Positions 48,186 to 60,872 of a DNA stretch of 64,000 bases are shown piece after piece. The notes under the pieces were generated by a model that saw only the letters and a list, made by a program, of their open reading frames with translations, was not told the origin of the DNA and ran no database searches. Within the stretch, counting starts at the first letter, position 1. Each line of letters begins with the position of its first letter. Position numbers and translations under genes: made by a program. This stretch comes from Castanea sativa (lineage: Eukaryota > Streptophyta > Magnoliopsida > Fagales > Fagaceae). The stretch is from contig NC_134015.1 of assembly GCF_040712315.1 (NCBI RefSeq), positions 55,653,464 through 55,717,463 of the forward strand, read 5' to 3'.

Positions 48186-50937
48186 TACTCTATTTGCTTA
48201 ATTGCATTTTCACCATCTTAAAATTTTCTAATTAGGATACTCAACAATTCAGACTCGACTCGACTTGAAAATAAAAAAACTAGATTTTATTTGTTTATTT
48301 GACAAACGGGTCAAGTTAAAGCAAAAATTTATGATTGATTATTGAACAACTCGAACTCAATTGTAATAATATGTTTGTAAACGAACTAATGAGTATGAGA
48401 TTTGATTAAGTTATATACATAGTATTATTATTAATTTATACGTTTAAATGTTTCGAATATAGTTATATGGACTTTTTTTTTTTTTTGTTGAGAAACAAAA
48501 ATTTGTAACAATTATAGCATTAAGATTTGAAGAAACACCTTTCATCCGCACCTCTAACTTATTTTATAAGATATTAAATTACTATTTATAATTTATTGAT
48601 GATATAAATAGTTTTTGTAGTAAACTTATATACAATTTTTTAAAATATAAGATTGATGAATCTAATTAAGTCAAAAAAATATAATTTTAATTATAATTTA
48701 GTTATTATTAATTATTAGGATATATTTGTGAATGGGAAAAAAATTTAGTAATAATTTTGAGAAAATAATAACTTAATCAAGTGATTCGTGAACAAGTTCA
48801 ACCTTGTTTGATAAGAAATCAAACCAAGCTTGAATATGTATTTTAGTTTGGTAATGAGTTTGAGTTTAGCTTGTGTTTAAAAATTTTAAAATAAACAATT
48901 TTGAACTTTTAATACTCAACTTAACTTGACTTATATACAGCTATATGAAAATTTGAGTAATATTATTCCTTAAATATTAATAAAAATTTTAAAAAAATTA
49001 CACAAAAGGTCCCAACTTTATAGCTCCAAATTTATAAGTTAATCAATTAAAGTTCTAAACTCATGAAATTTTTTCAATTTGAAGTCTTTGTCCATTTTTG
49101 TTATTCTTGGAATTATAAAAGCTACATGATCAATTACGAATTATAAAGATAGAATAAATTAAATAAATAAATAACAGGGATAGATAGAAACTTCAAATTT
49201 TGAAACTATTTCATCAAGTTTGGGTATTATTTGATAGAACTAAAAAAATCATGCAACTTAATATAAAATAAAACATGGTATAAACTTTGAGCTTTATCAT
49301 GTAATCTCCCCTAATGATTATTTTAGACTCCCTTTAAATTTATGGAAATCCTAACCAGGGGAACAAAATATTTGTTATGAATAATTAAAAAAAGATAGAA
49401 AAAAGAAAACATATTTACAATTTCATCTATAGTTAGGGAAAAAAGAAGAAGCAATTTACACATATATTTTCCTTATTTACTAGTATTTCATTAGCAGTAT
49501 TACTTTTGTATTGGTAGAGAAAATTCCACATTTTTTCCCTCCATGTGGTGGGGCTTGTGTTGTGGCTACTAACCGCGTCGGTTTGTTTGGATCTAACAAT
49601 AATTGTCATCTAAGAATAATTGTCAACTATTTATTATCCTTTGCCTATCATCCGCCTATGTATTCTAAACACGATTGGATTCCCAAGATCTTGGAGTTGA
49701 CCTCTAAAAGATCTCTTTATCACCGACTTAACATTCAAGACTTTGGAATTGAATTCTGTATTACGCCCAAAAACAAAAATGTAAAAAATTCATCACCAAC
49801 ATAGGAATCAAGATTCAGAATCAACTTGTCAACACCGAAAGTTATGAACAAATATTCTTAACTTGGCTTTTTTTTTTTTCTTGGAAAATATTTTTAACTT
49901 GGTTTTGGGGTTTGGGCAAAGTTTTAGTGCGTATCTCTATATATATTAATCATTCTTTTATTTTCATTTATGCCTTTTTCATAATAAAAAATCTACAACT
50001 GTAAAAAGAAATGAAAGAGATCAAACGTAAATCACACTTTTTTATTGGGGTTCATATAATGTCATTTGTTTACTTTTTATTGATCCTTGAGTTGCTTTCT
50101 ATTTAAAATCCATATATTTATTAACTTGTGTTATTTTTTAATTCAAGTTGGACCCTTCTAAAACCCATTTAACAAGTTTATAAGGATATTTATTAACAAA
50201 AGTCTTTTTATTTTTGTCTTTTTTTCCTAAGACCACTAGGAATAAGTAAATAAAAATTTCACTTCAAATTTTGGACATCAACATCCTCCAACTCATGGTG
50301 TTTCACGATCAATATTGGAAATGAATGGAAAAGAATTGGAAGTATGAAATATTCTTAACTTGGCTTCTTTTTCTTTTTCTTTTTTTGGAAAATATTCTTA
50401 ACTTGGTTTTGGGGTTTGGGCAAAGTTTTAGTGCTAATCTCTATATATATTAATCATTCTTTTATTTTCATTTCTGCCTCCTTCATAATCAAAAACCTAC
50501 AAATGTAAAAGGGAAAGGAAGAGATCAAACCTAAATCGTTTTTTTTTTATCGGGATCCATATAATGTCACTTGTTCACTTTTTATTGATTCTCAAGTTGC
50601 TTTCTATTTCAAGTCCATATTTTTATTAACTTTTGTTAATTCAATTCAAGGCGGACCCTTCTAAAACCCATTTAACAAGTGTATAAGAACAATCATTAAC
50701 AAAAGTCTTTTTATTTTTGTCTTTTTTTCCCAAGACCACTAGGAATAAGTAATTAAAAATTTCACTTCAAATTTTGGACATCAACATCCTCCAACTCATG
50801 GTGTTTCGTGATCAATATTGGAAATGAATGGAAAAGTATTGGAAGTATGAAATATTCTTAACTTGGCTTCTTTTTCTTTCTTTTTTATGGAGAATATTCT
50901 TAACTTGGTTTTGGGGGTTGGGCAAAGTTTTAGTGTG

Positions 50938-51008
<71 letters not shown>

Positions 51009-51513
51009 TAATCATTCTTTTATTTCCATTTATGCCTCCTTCATAATCAAAAACCTACAACTGCAAAAGGGAATGAAAGAGATCAAACCTAAATCACTCT
51101 TTTTTTATTGGGTTCATATAATGTCACTTGTTCACTTTTTATTGATCCTCGAGTTGCTTTCTATTTATAATCCATATTTTTATCAACTTTTGTTATTTTT
51201 CAATTCAAGTCTGACCCTTCTAAAACCCATTTAACAAGTGTATAAGAACATTCATTAAAAAAAGTCTTTTTTATTTTTGTCTTTTTTTCCCAAGACCACT
51301 AGGAATAAGTAAATAAAAATTTCACTTCAAATTTTGGACATCAACATCCTCCAACTCATGGTGTTTCACGATCAATATTGGAAATGAATTGAAAAGTATT
51401 GGAAGTATGAAATATTCTTAACTTGGCTTCTTTTTCTTTTTCTTTTTCTTTTTTTGGAAAATATTCTTAACTTGGTTTTGGGGTTTGGGCAAAGTTTTAG
51501 TGTGAATCTCTAT

Positions 51514-51830
51514 GGGTCCGTTTGGATACAGCTTATTGCTGAAAATTGAAAACTGAAAACACTGTACCAAAATAATTTTTAAATGTGTGAATAGTGTCGT
51601 GGGTCCCATTTTTAATTTAAAAAAATCTGAAAAGTGAAGTTTGTGGGTCCCGTGAACAGTACACGGGACCCACAAATGTGCTGAAAGTCAACAAAATCGG
51701 CTACTGTTCATGCACAGTAGCATGAACAGTAGCCTTGTCCCCTGTGAAAAGCGTGCAGCAGAAGGAAAAAAAAAAAAAAACGCTGAAATTTCTCAGCAAA
51801 ACGCAAACGCAGGTTATCCAAACACACGCT
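51514..51830 (+). mobile_element. MITE of the GGGTCCGTTTGGATA family
   Basis: Left end GGGTCCGTTTGGATAC and right end tatccaaacacacgct are inverted. Interior has gaaaattgaaaactgaaaac and several tgaacagta motifs. Its edges are precise because the neighbouring 500-bp units lack it. Confidence 0.8.
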
Positions 51831-51943
51831 AAATATATTAATTATTCTTTTATTTTCATTTCTGCCTCCTTCATAACCAAAAACCTACAATTGTAAAAGG
51901 GAATGAAAGAGATCAAACCTAAATCGCTCTTTTTTATTGGGGT

Positions 51944-52578
51944 CAGTGCCAGAGTCAGGATTTGACTCGGGGGGCAAAATTTATATACACTATGCATGTA
52001 TATTGAAACACACACATATTACATATATGTTGGGTAGTTGTAAATGATTTTTTTTTTTTGCATAAATAAGCCATCTTCTGTTTTTTTATTTTTATTTTTT
52101 AATATAGTAAACATTCTATTTATAAATGAAAATATTTTTAGTAATTAAGTATGAACACCAAATACAACTAACGTAATTTTGTGCTATTATATAATTATCT
52201 CAAAGTTTTGGTTTATTATACAAAATTTTATGAAGTAGGATAATTATTACATAAAGATATTTTTTTTAGTAAGGATCCACATGGTGAAGTGGAGAATTGA
52301 CACCAAGTCCCAGCCAAAGCTAGTTGGCTATTATATGCATGCCAGGCCAGCCCCAAGCCAAAGCTATGAGGCAATTATTTGCTCTATAAGTCTTAAGAGG
52401 TGCACCTTTTTCTACCAAAAAAGAGAGAGATGCAACTTTGAGATGGATATATTGTCAAACCAAATACAAACCTTCTTCTTACTATAATTTAAAAGCCACC
52501 CTACTATTTTTTTTGTCGAGCCGCGGGGGGGGGGGTGCGGGGGCAACTACCCTCCTCACCCCCCTAGCTTCGTCCCTG
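51944..52578. mobile_element. hAT-like non-autonomous element inside unit 4
   Basis: Ends CAGTGCCAGAGTCAGGATT and (complement of right end) CAGGGACGAAGCTAGGGGG are imperfect inverted repeats of the CAGTGGCGGA type. The flanks are an 8-bp duplication with two mismatches, ATTGGGGT (51936-51943) and ATTGGAAT (52579-52586). Neighbouring units are uninterrupted here. It has a G-run (about 52526-52535) near the right end. Confidence 0.72.
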
Positions 52579-52905
52579 ATTGGAATCCATATAATATCAC
52601 TTGTTTACTTTTTATAAACCCTCAAGTTGCTTTCTATTTAAAGTCCATATTTTTATCAACTTTTGTTATTTTTCAATTCAAGTTGGACCATTCTAAAACC
52701 CATTTAACAAGTGTACAAGAACATCCATTAACAAAAGTCTTTTTATTTTTGTCTTTTTTCCCAAGACCACTAGGAATAAGTAAATAAAAATTTCACTTCA
52801 AATTTTGGATATCAACATCTTCCTGCTCATGGTGTTTCACAATCAATATTGGAAATTAATGAATGGAAAAGAATTGGAAGTATGGAACTAGAATATAAAT
52901 CTCAA

Positions 52906-55291
52906 GCCAAAACCACTGCAAAGTGCAAAGTCATAAATCTCATTCTTAATCGTTGATATTAATAGTTTAATACCTCCACCATTGGCATCTTTGATCATGA
53001 GAGAAACCAACAACCTCCACCCCTACCAAACTCGTGGAGATTGTCGCTGTGAAACATCCTAAACCCCATGGCCATGCCCTTACCTCACCATGTCGCCTTC
53101 TGCACCTCAATATGACCCTTATAACCCGTTCACGTCAATGATGGAAAAAGAGAAATTGATGAGAGAGTGCGTGAGACTTAGATGTTGGAAAAATTAATAA
53201 TAATAATTGATGGGGTGCTGATTTTGCCTATCTCCAAGTCGTCCATAAAGGTCGTCCATGGCCAGTTTGGAATTGTGAACACCCTTCTTAAACTACCTTC
53301 ATCTACCTCGTCCAAGTAGGAAGAACTCTGGACGAGGTAAACACCACCAGTGATACACTCGTCCAGAATGCCGATACCCTCGTCTCGAAGGAATTTGGCC
53401 GATAGACGAAGCAGTCCCTGCGCATACCAGAACACATTCAAGGAGTCCCAGGACGAGGGTACCATACTTAGGAAAATCTCTGAACATGATGTGGCAATCC
53501 CTTATCCCACGCATAACCACCAGGTATCCGTTGTGGAACAGAAGCATAACTCCCAAACGGTTATGCAAGTTACACTTGATTCCTACCTCTCCTCGAATCT
53601 AGGAGAGGTTCCAATCTTGATAACCGCCTGTAAGAACACTATAAAAGGGCTGTTTCAGACAAATCCAAGGTACATTCATTTTTTTATACCAAAAAAGTTG
53701 GAACTCATAACATGGAGAGAAAAACTAACTTTGCCATCGAAGGATTTTCGGCCGGCAGCCCCGGTCGCCTTTGATTCGTTTTTCTTTCTTTTTTCAGGCC
53801 GCAGAAAGAACCAGTAGTCATTTCAAGTCCGAAGCATCCAGCCTACTGATCTTCTTTGCATCATCAATAATACTCATTTTATTGGCTAGGCATTGCAGTT
53901 CACAGTTAGTTTGGCTAGCTACAAACCACCCAACTGCTGAATGTTTTCAAGATTTGTTGGCAAAAATTTAGTTTTGTATATACATCAGTCTAGAACAAGC
54001 CTAGTGTACTGTATTTGTAGTATTTCACACGTACTGTGCCTATATAACTCTCTATTGTACAAAGCATAATATATGTGAAGTACAAGTAAAATGAGTATAC
54101 TACAAGTACAGAACACTAGGCCAAGCCTAATAACAACTATAAGATGTGTAACATTGTACAACAGAGAGCCTTATATAAGCAATTAAGCATAGCATGTGTG
54201 AAGTACAAGAAATATAAGTGGCCTCGACTAACATATATACCAAGTCCAATACTAATACCCCTTTTGCCCCTATTTATGAGGTGAGATTAGTGTTAGAGAC
54301 AAAGAATCCATAACATAAGCTGATTGTATAACATGGACAGGGCAGACAATTGCAGCAGATTACTTTCCTTGTACAAGCTCCGGCCCACAAGTTGACAACT
54401 CCTATAAGGAAACTACAACGCAGCCACCATCCCATTATGCCACTACATGATCTGTATAATTCCCATATGATTCATGTGATCCTTAATTTGTGTGCGTAAT
54501 CCCATGAAACATGGATCCCTTTTTCTTCAAATATACTTGTATTTATTTACACCCAATGGGTTTGTCAACATATTGAAAATATTCTCCCTCTTTTGTTCAA
54601 TTAGAAGATCAAATCTCCTTAACTATTTACTTGATTCACACACACCAATAAAAAAGGTAACACAGGAATTCAACTTTCCATGACAAAGTCCTATATCTTG
54701 AATTTGGATTTAAATTCCTTATTCTCCACTTGTTAAAAAAATTTTGTTAAAAGAAACCCCCTCAGGTGAAAAAAATTCCTTATTACCAAAAAATAGAAGG
54801 GAAACTTTGGTCATGGGTTTTTATTTTATTATTTTTAAAATATCTTGAAAACAATTGGAACAAAATATGTTTTTATATGAATATTTCATCATTAATGCCG
54901 TACTTCAGTTACTTTATGTAGTTCACATTAAAAAGAAAGTAGGTAACACATGTATATAATACTCCTCATGTATATGCAATTGCTCAAGTTTAAGAGTCAA
55001 GATCAAGTTACAGCCCGAAAGATACAAATCAGATTTGATCAAAGTAGAAACCCCATGGACATTGCTTCAACTTGGTTTTAAATGTGGACTTATCATGAGC
55101 TTTGAAAAGAAACTAACATATACAATTTTGTTTGAGTTAATTACGAATTAGTAAATACTATATACTACATTTTTTTTTTCTTTCTTTGAGATAGGTAAAA
55201 TGAGTATTATATACTATAGATCCGGCTAAAGAACTTATGTTACGGTGTTCAATCACAATTTCTTGTCCACATTCTTCCAAGTAGAGGAACT
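52906..55291. other. Intergenic region with one LTR-like fragment
   Basis: Apart from the fragment at 53208-53850 no gene or repeat is clear. Open frames at 53178-53971 belong to the LTR-like fragment and overlap on both strands. Confidence 0.5.
53208..53850 (+). mobile_element. Solo LTR or TRIM-like fragment
   Basis: GC-richer than its surroundings, begins TGATGGGG after an AATAAT run, has several cgtcca/gacgag repeats, a TATA box (tataaaaggg near 53641) and the tail gattttcggccggcagccccgg, which is like the 3' part of plant LTRs. No second copy, primer site or target duplication was found, so borders are approximate. Confidence 0.5.
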
Positions 55292-57727
55292 TCATACCAC
55301 ATCCTCGGTGTCTTCAAGAGACCGCTTCTTGGCCTTCAGGTTAAGCTCAAGGCTTTGAGGTAGAGGAGGGGTCCTTCCTCGACGGAATAGAACTGCAAGA
55401 GCCCTCATTTTCTGGCAAAGATCAAATACCTGCAGATAATTTAGAAAGCGTGTTACAAAGGATCAATTGTTTTGCAAAATTTAAAGATTTGTCCGTTTCT
55501 TACAGATGAGGCTTCTATCTCTGCAACGCCTTCACAGCCTTTACCTCCGCCTTGCAGTAAGTCACAATACCTTGCAGCTTCATTCTCGTCTTCAAATACC
55601 TGCAACAACAATCAAGTTATTGAGCAAGCAAACAGAGTAGATCAAAGAGAATCTAAAGATACTAGCCTGCATTGAACTATTCACACTAGAAAGTGGCATG
55701 GTATACGGTGACTGGAGTGCTACATTTATAAATAGGGGACTGATGGCTGAGTAAGTGGATAATTAGTACCAAAAATGGTGGGCGACGTATAATTAAACTT
55801 TACACAAGTTACTACTTAGGGTAACTCAAACTATGCATTTGCAATTACACACAACTAATTGTATACTTACTAGCGTATTCATGTTCACAAATATTTTTCC
55901 AACACAACAAATATTCAAAAACGAAAGCTTACAAGCACTCCCTCCCTAATATCCTCCACAAGCATCTGAAACTTTGTACCGGATCTTGACTGTTTAGCTT
56001 GATTTCCAATTCCAGACCTCCACTTTCCTCCCTTGGAAAACAATAAGCCAAGCTCCCTTTCAACTTCACTGTTACAGAAAACAGAAATTTATTCAGTCAA
56101 CAGTAGCAATCATCCAAAAGAAAGCTGAACATCAATCCAAAAGATACCTGCGATTTCTTCGGGTTTTCATTGTGCATAATTGGTTTTCCCGTTGGGTGAG
56201 TACATAGACAGGCTTCGAAGTTTCCCTCCATGGATTGGCATCCAGTACTGTACAAGAATATAAAAGACCGAAAATCAATTTACATTGTAAAACAAATATG
56301 ATATTATATATGAACAGAATGGCAAGCTTCACAAAATAAAGCATATCACAGAACATACCAACGTAATACTTTTGATCTACTCAGCTAGAAAAAATAAATG
56401 TAATACTTTTGAACTATGAATGATGAGTAACACTTGAAATACTCAAATATGAAATAGAGATGGATAAGAGCACAATACGACTGATAATAGTAGTTCTCAA
56501 CTACAATGATTGAATGTTAATTAGACAACAAAAGATGTGGATGTATAAAAGTACTCCTACAAATAATTTACCATTAAGCCACAAATATCAGACAGCTGCT
56601 AATGCCAAATGAACTAGCACTCTAGGAAAAAGCAGGTATATTCAACTGAAGCCAAAGAATTTTGGTATGGCTTGGAAAACAACAATTAGTCCATCCAATT
56701 GCAAGTATATGTAAATATCTAAATCCCAACGTACAACCATGCACTTGTAACTTATAAGACATATCAAGCATATAAGCAGATTGCACATTTAGTTTTCTCC
56801 ACCAAACAATCACATTTGGCTTCAATACTTGCAAATAGTCAAATACATTATATATAACACATCATAGTAATAGCTTCCGAGTCCTATCCAACATCAAAGT
56901 ACCAAGTCATGCTCAGTTGGTAGGGATATAAGGTGAGAATTTAAAATTCCTAGGAGTTACCAAATTATAGGTATTTGGTTAACTAATATTGTATGAGTTT
57001 TAAAAATCTTGGGTGCCTACAAGTTGTTCTAGATGGTTGCCTCCCTGTAATGGTGGTATAAGTTCAACTTTGTAGTATGTGAGGTGGGTTCTTCCAAAGT
57101 GGCTGGACGATGGAGTTGGGAGTCTAGGTTAGGAACCACACAGGGTTTGTCATTGCCATGAGGTGCAAACCTCTTGTATTGTCTGAGAACTAGATGGAGC
57201 TGCAGATAGCAGCTTCACGAGATGTGGTGGTTCATGCAAGTGATTTAGGTATCAGTAGGGCTGTCTTCAAATGTGGAATACTGTGGATTAAGCAAGAGCT
57301 TGATTGTTTGGGATCTTCTTCACTAGCATTAAGTCATATGGTTGGGGACATCATAGTCCTAACATGCAGCTTTATGGATCGGAGCTTAAAAGCCTGAGCA
57401 AACAAACTGGCTAGGGCCCTTGTACATCATGCTATCACTCAGGAGGAGGGGTCTGTTTGGACTGAAGGAATATCCTCTATTTGATAGGAATGGTTCATTG
57501 TCCTCCATATGGGACTCCCATACTTTGTAAATACATCCTCATTTGATTAATATAATTTCCTTTTGTTCCAAAAAAACACCTTAAATATCCCAATTCCCCC
57601 AATTCATGGGATTCTAAAATAATTTAATTAGAATCTCAAAAAAGCATGGACGCTAAAAAACCTTTTGTGCGTCTATATCAAACCAGCTAGGACACTCCTA
57701 CTGTTCCTTGTGTATGTTGTCCCCCGT

Positions 57728-57761
<34 letters not shown>

Positions 57762-59012
57762 AGTTACAGGGAGGAATCTCTTGGAATAGCCCTTGACTGT
57801 TTCAAGTGTGTGCAGTCCCCCGTCCTAGACATACAGGGTAATTAAACGGAGGAATCCCTTGGAATAGCCCCAAGATGCTTGGTAGCTAAAAGTTTTGAAC
57901 CCATGATCTCATGGATTTCATTAGGCCTTGGGAAACCACTAAACCCAACTCCTTGGGGTTTCCAAAACAAATATGTTTGGTTTTGGATATGTTTTTTTTA
58001 AAATCCTTGATAGTTGCTTGTTTATTTTGAAAACTTAAAATGAACATAACATATGATATGGCTATCAAAGTTATAGCATTAACTTTTTCAAGAATTGTTG
58101 TGTGTGTATAACGTCAGTATTGAACACGCTTCTTAGATTAGAATGGTAACAAATCATGCCTAAAACTAGTTAAACATTTCACCTACGAAAATTGCCATGT
58201 GGGTCATATATATATATATATATATTTTTTCTACAGTTAAACTTACATTAATAAATGCTTAGAATTTATAAAACTAGATTGTTACAACCTACGGAACACT
58301 TAGGTTGCATTTAGAATTAAAGTTTAAAGTCAACTTATTTTACTATATAGTTTATTTTTTTACTATTTAGCTTATTTTTTCTTATTAATTATAGGTGCCA
58401 CTACTTCCAAACGGACCCGACAACCAGTTCCACATAAATTCAATTCATACACTCATTTTCATTAAAAGTGAAGATCATTCAGATCACACACAAAGTATGT
58501 ATGTTTCTGGCTTCGTAACTAAATAAAGCTATGCAAAAATACCAAACAAACGAAACTGATAGAGAAATGAGAGAAGAATTAGAGTATAATAATAAAAAAA
58601 TACCATCATAGCTGCTGGAATCGAAGGTCTGGTGGAGGTGTCGACGCATGTCGTAGGCACGGGACGACACCTGTTTCACGAACTCGTTCGAAGTTCCAGG
58701 AATGGTCCCGTCCATGTGGAGCGCTCTCTCCACTTCCTCCCTTTCCTTCTCCTCCTCGTCGTCGTCGCCATCGCCATCGCCACCACTATTTTCTTCTTGC
58801 TGATGTGAGAATCGTCCGCTACTTCTCCAATTACAAGAAACTTCCAGAACTCTTCTCCTCCTCCTCGAAGACAAAAACAGACGAGGGATGCGGTGGTGTT
58901 TGTGAGTACTGGCGGTGGTTAGAGAAGAAACGACGACGAGTCGTCGAGGGCGGCGTGGGTCATTTGGAGGAGGGAGGACTATCGTGGGCGACACTGACGA
59001 CACAGAATCCAT
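55292..59012 (-). CDS. Plastid-type DUF3110 protein, 292 aa
   Basis: Five exons on the minus strand, all GT-AG and in frame: 59012-58604, 56247-56148, 56068-55933, 55599-55504, 55429-55292. The first 60 residues are rich in Ser, Pro, Arg and Val with few acids, as in a chloroplast transit peptide. An acidic Asp/Glu run follows (DGDGDDDEEEKEREEVE). The conserved part begins at HMDGTIPGTSNEFVKQVSS. KPVYVLTQRENQLCTMK and VLVFEDENEAARYCDLL then AEIEASSVFDLCQ fit the two halves of DUF3110, a small domain of cyanobacteria and plastids with no assigned reaction. The C-terminus (RRGRTPPLPQSLELNLKAKK) is Lys/Arg-rich. Intron 1 (2.36 kb) holds a LINE tail and a SINE-like copy. The family assignment comes from motif recall; function is unknown. 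Confidence 0.85.
56890..57575 (+). mobile_element. LINE 3' end (RNase H-like), in intron 1 of the DUF3110 gene
   Basis: Frames read like the end of plant LINE ORF2: a MELQIAASRDVVVHA helix segment, a CSFMDRSLKA then ANKLARALVHHA segment (frame broken by stops) and SVWTEG near the end, followed by ttttgttccaaaaaa. It is antisense to the host gene and 5'-truncated, with stops and frameshifts. Confidence 0.62.
57735..57960 (-). mobile_element. SINE-like element, minus strand, plus (CA)n
   Basis: On the minus strand a segment with tttagtggtttccc and, 40 bp later, gatcatgggttcaaaac resembles Pol III A and B boxes; taccaagcatcttgggg and a repeated ccaagggattcctcc follow. A (CA)n tract lies at 57733-57761. 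Confidence 0.45.
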
Positions 59013-60872
59013 GCTAATTGATACCGCAGATAAATTTCACTCTTTTTTTCTTTTTTTTTCTTTTAAATTTAAAAATTTTGGGGTTTGTGTTTTTTTTTTT
59101 TATAATAAAAAAAATATATAAGTTGGAAGAATTGGGAGGAATTCTCAGCGTGAAAGGGTGTTAGGTTAGGAAAGGAAGGAGGGAGACGAAACGAAATGTT
59201 TTGGCGTTTCTCTCTCGTATGGTCTGGTCTGCTGATATTTTGGAACACCTCTGTAGGTGGGTCCGGGCCGGTTTGGTCTCTGAAACGGACGGGTCAAATT
59301 CGGACCCTTTAGCGGTTATCACGGGTCCATTAGTTTTGGGTTGAGGGTCAAACCGTCCCTCAATTCTTGTTCCTGAATATACATCTCTATTTGATAATAT
59401 TGGATGGAAAAATAAAAATAAAAACCTAAGGCTTGTTTGGTAATGTTGTTTTAATAACGTTGTTTGTATTTTTTAAAAATACGTATAAGTGAAAACACGT
59501 TGTTTAAAAATTGAAAACATGTATTTAAACAAATGTACCAAATAGGCCTTTAGTTGCCAAATACCAACCAACCAAACAAAATGAGCACTCATCCGTTAAA
59601 AGTCTACTAGTTGGTGCCTTGTTGGTGGTCAATTAAGGCCGGTTAAGACAGCTGTTGTTACAAATGAGTAACAAGTAAAAGTTTGAAGTAAATTGAAAGT
59701 GAAAATAAATGTGATGTATCATTTTAATAAGTTGTGAAAAAAAAAAAAAGGGTTTTATTATCGTATATTAACTATTTTAGAAAATTTTTTTTAAGAAATT
59801 AAAAATACCATTTTAACAGTTTTTTTTTTTTCAATTTTTCATAAAAAATTTCTTAAAATTAATGATTAATATAAATGTATACCCATATATTAATTGGACT
59901 CTAAAAAGAAGTTGAAATGGTAGCAAAATTATTGCTAAATGAAGGTCAGAACGTGTGCGCATCACGTGTTAAATGAGGGTCTTAATTTTAGCACGGGCGC
60001 CAACACAAGTTAGGCAAATGGGCCACCAAAGGAAAAAGAGAGGAGCTCTTTGAGCTGCAAATTGCAAGATTCCTCAGACCTCTTTACCACTGTTACGCTG
60101 AAGGTCCATCATGTCTTGATCACCTCCAGTGTTATATTAACTACATAAACACCCACAAATTCCTCTATTCACCGTGTAATACTTGTTCTTGTAAAGATGG
60201 AAGTCTAGGGCCGACCCACCATAGGTATGAAATTCGTGGGCTGAAGCATTCTTCATAGGATGAGAAAAAAAAAAAAAAAAATTCTACATGGAGGTACAAC
60301 AGCCTTGCAAGATAGGTCTTTCAAATGAGTTGATGAGGAACACGAAGATAAAACATAGTTACATAAAGTAGATACTTTAACATTGAGCTCTACAAGATAT
60401 TCATCCTAGGATCTTTTCTTCTTTTTTTCCATTTTGATAGAAAATTGAATCATATATTTCCAAGAACTAGAGAACCCAAAAAAAAAAAAACATAATGAAA
60501 ATTTGATAGAAAAGACCACCAATTAGCTTATAGGATCAAGAATTCAAAAACACATGAAACAGCAGAATGGTAAAAATACAGATGTTTTGTTCACTTGTTC
60601 AGTTATGGGATGCCTACACAAGACTGAGGCCCCTACCATCAGTGCTTTATAGTACACTTTTACATACAAGAAATGTCCAGTTGTTGAGCATGGAGCACTT
60701 ATTCAATGTTTATGTACCATAAACAGGATGCTAAGAGCAGGTAAGCACACTAAGTATGATATAATTGCTAATTATACCAAGCATATGTATATAACACATT
60801 TAATGACGCTATATACAACAAGCAAATATAGAAATGGAGAACATTTGTACCCCAAACAAAGTCAAGTATAAG
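59013..60872. other. Intergenic region between DUF3110 and VTI1-like genes
   Basis: 59013-59300 is the promoter and leader side of the DUF3110 gene (poly-T tracts, ctctctcgt). The rest is AT-rich with a short MITE at 59425-59553 and an inverted AT-rich segment near 59755-59890. No gene seen. Confidence 0.55.
59425..59553. mobile_element. Short MITE
   Basis: 129 bp with inverted ends: CTAAGGCTTGTTTGGTAA at left and, on the complement of the right end, TAAAGGCCTATTTGGTAC. AT-rich interior; class not assigned (hAT-like ends). Confidence 0.6.

Larger units (their letters stand above)
44859..49853. other. Gene-poor AT-rich region
   Basis: No gene supported. Short open frames at 45731-46272 (minus) come from repeats and poly-A/T. 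Contains the two tandem arrays listed separately (45528-45955 and 47818-48185). The frame at 49511-49804 has no family signature. Confidence 0.6.
49854..52905. repeat. Tandem array of about 500-bp units, four copies
   Basis: Units begin attcttaacttgg at 49854, 50351, 50854 and 51414 (periods 497, 503, 560). All carry cccaagaccactaggaataag or a close variant and catcaacatcctccaactca. Unit 3 is longer because of a (TC)n(TA)n expansion at about 50938-51007. Unit 4 is split by a MITE (51514-51830) and a hAT-like element (51944-52578). No coding capacity. Confidence 0.93.

Noticed and set aside
53350..53817. 155-codon frame and overlapping minus-strand frames
   Set aside because: Overlapping frames on both strands within a GC-rich LTR-like fragment; no protein motif.
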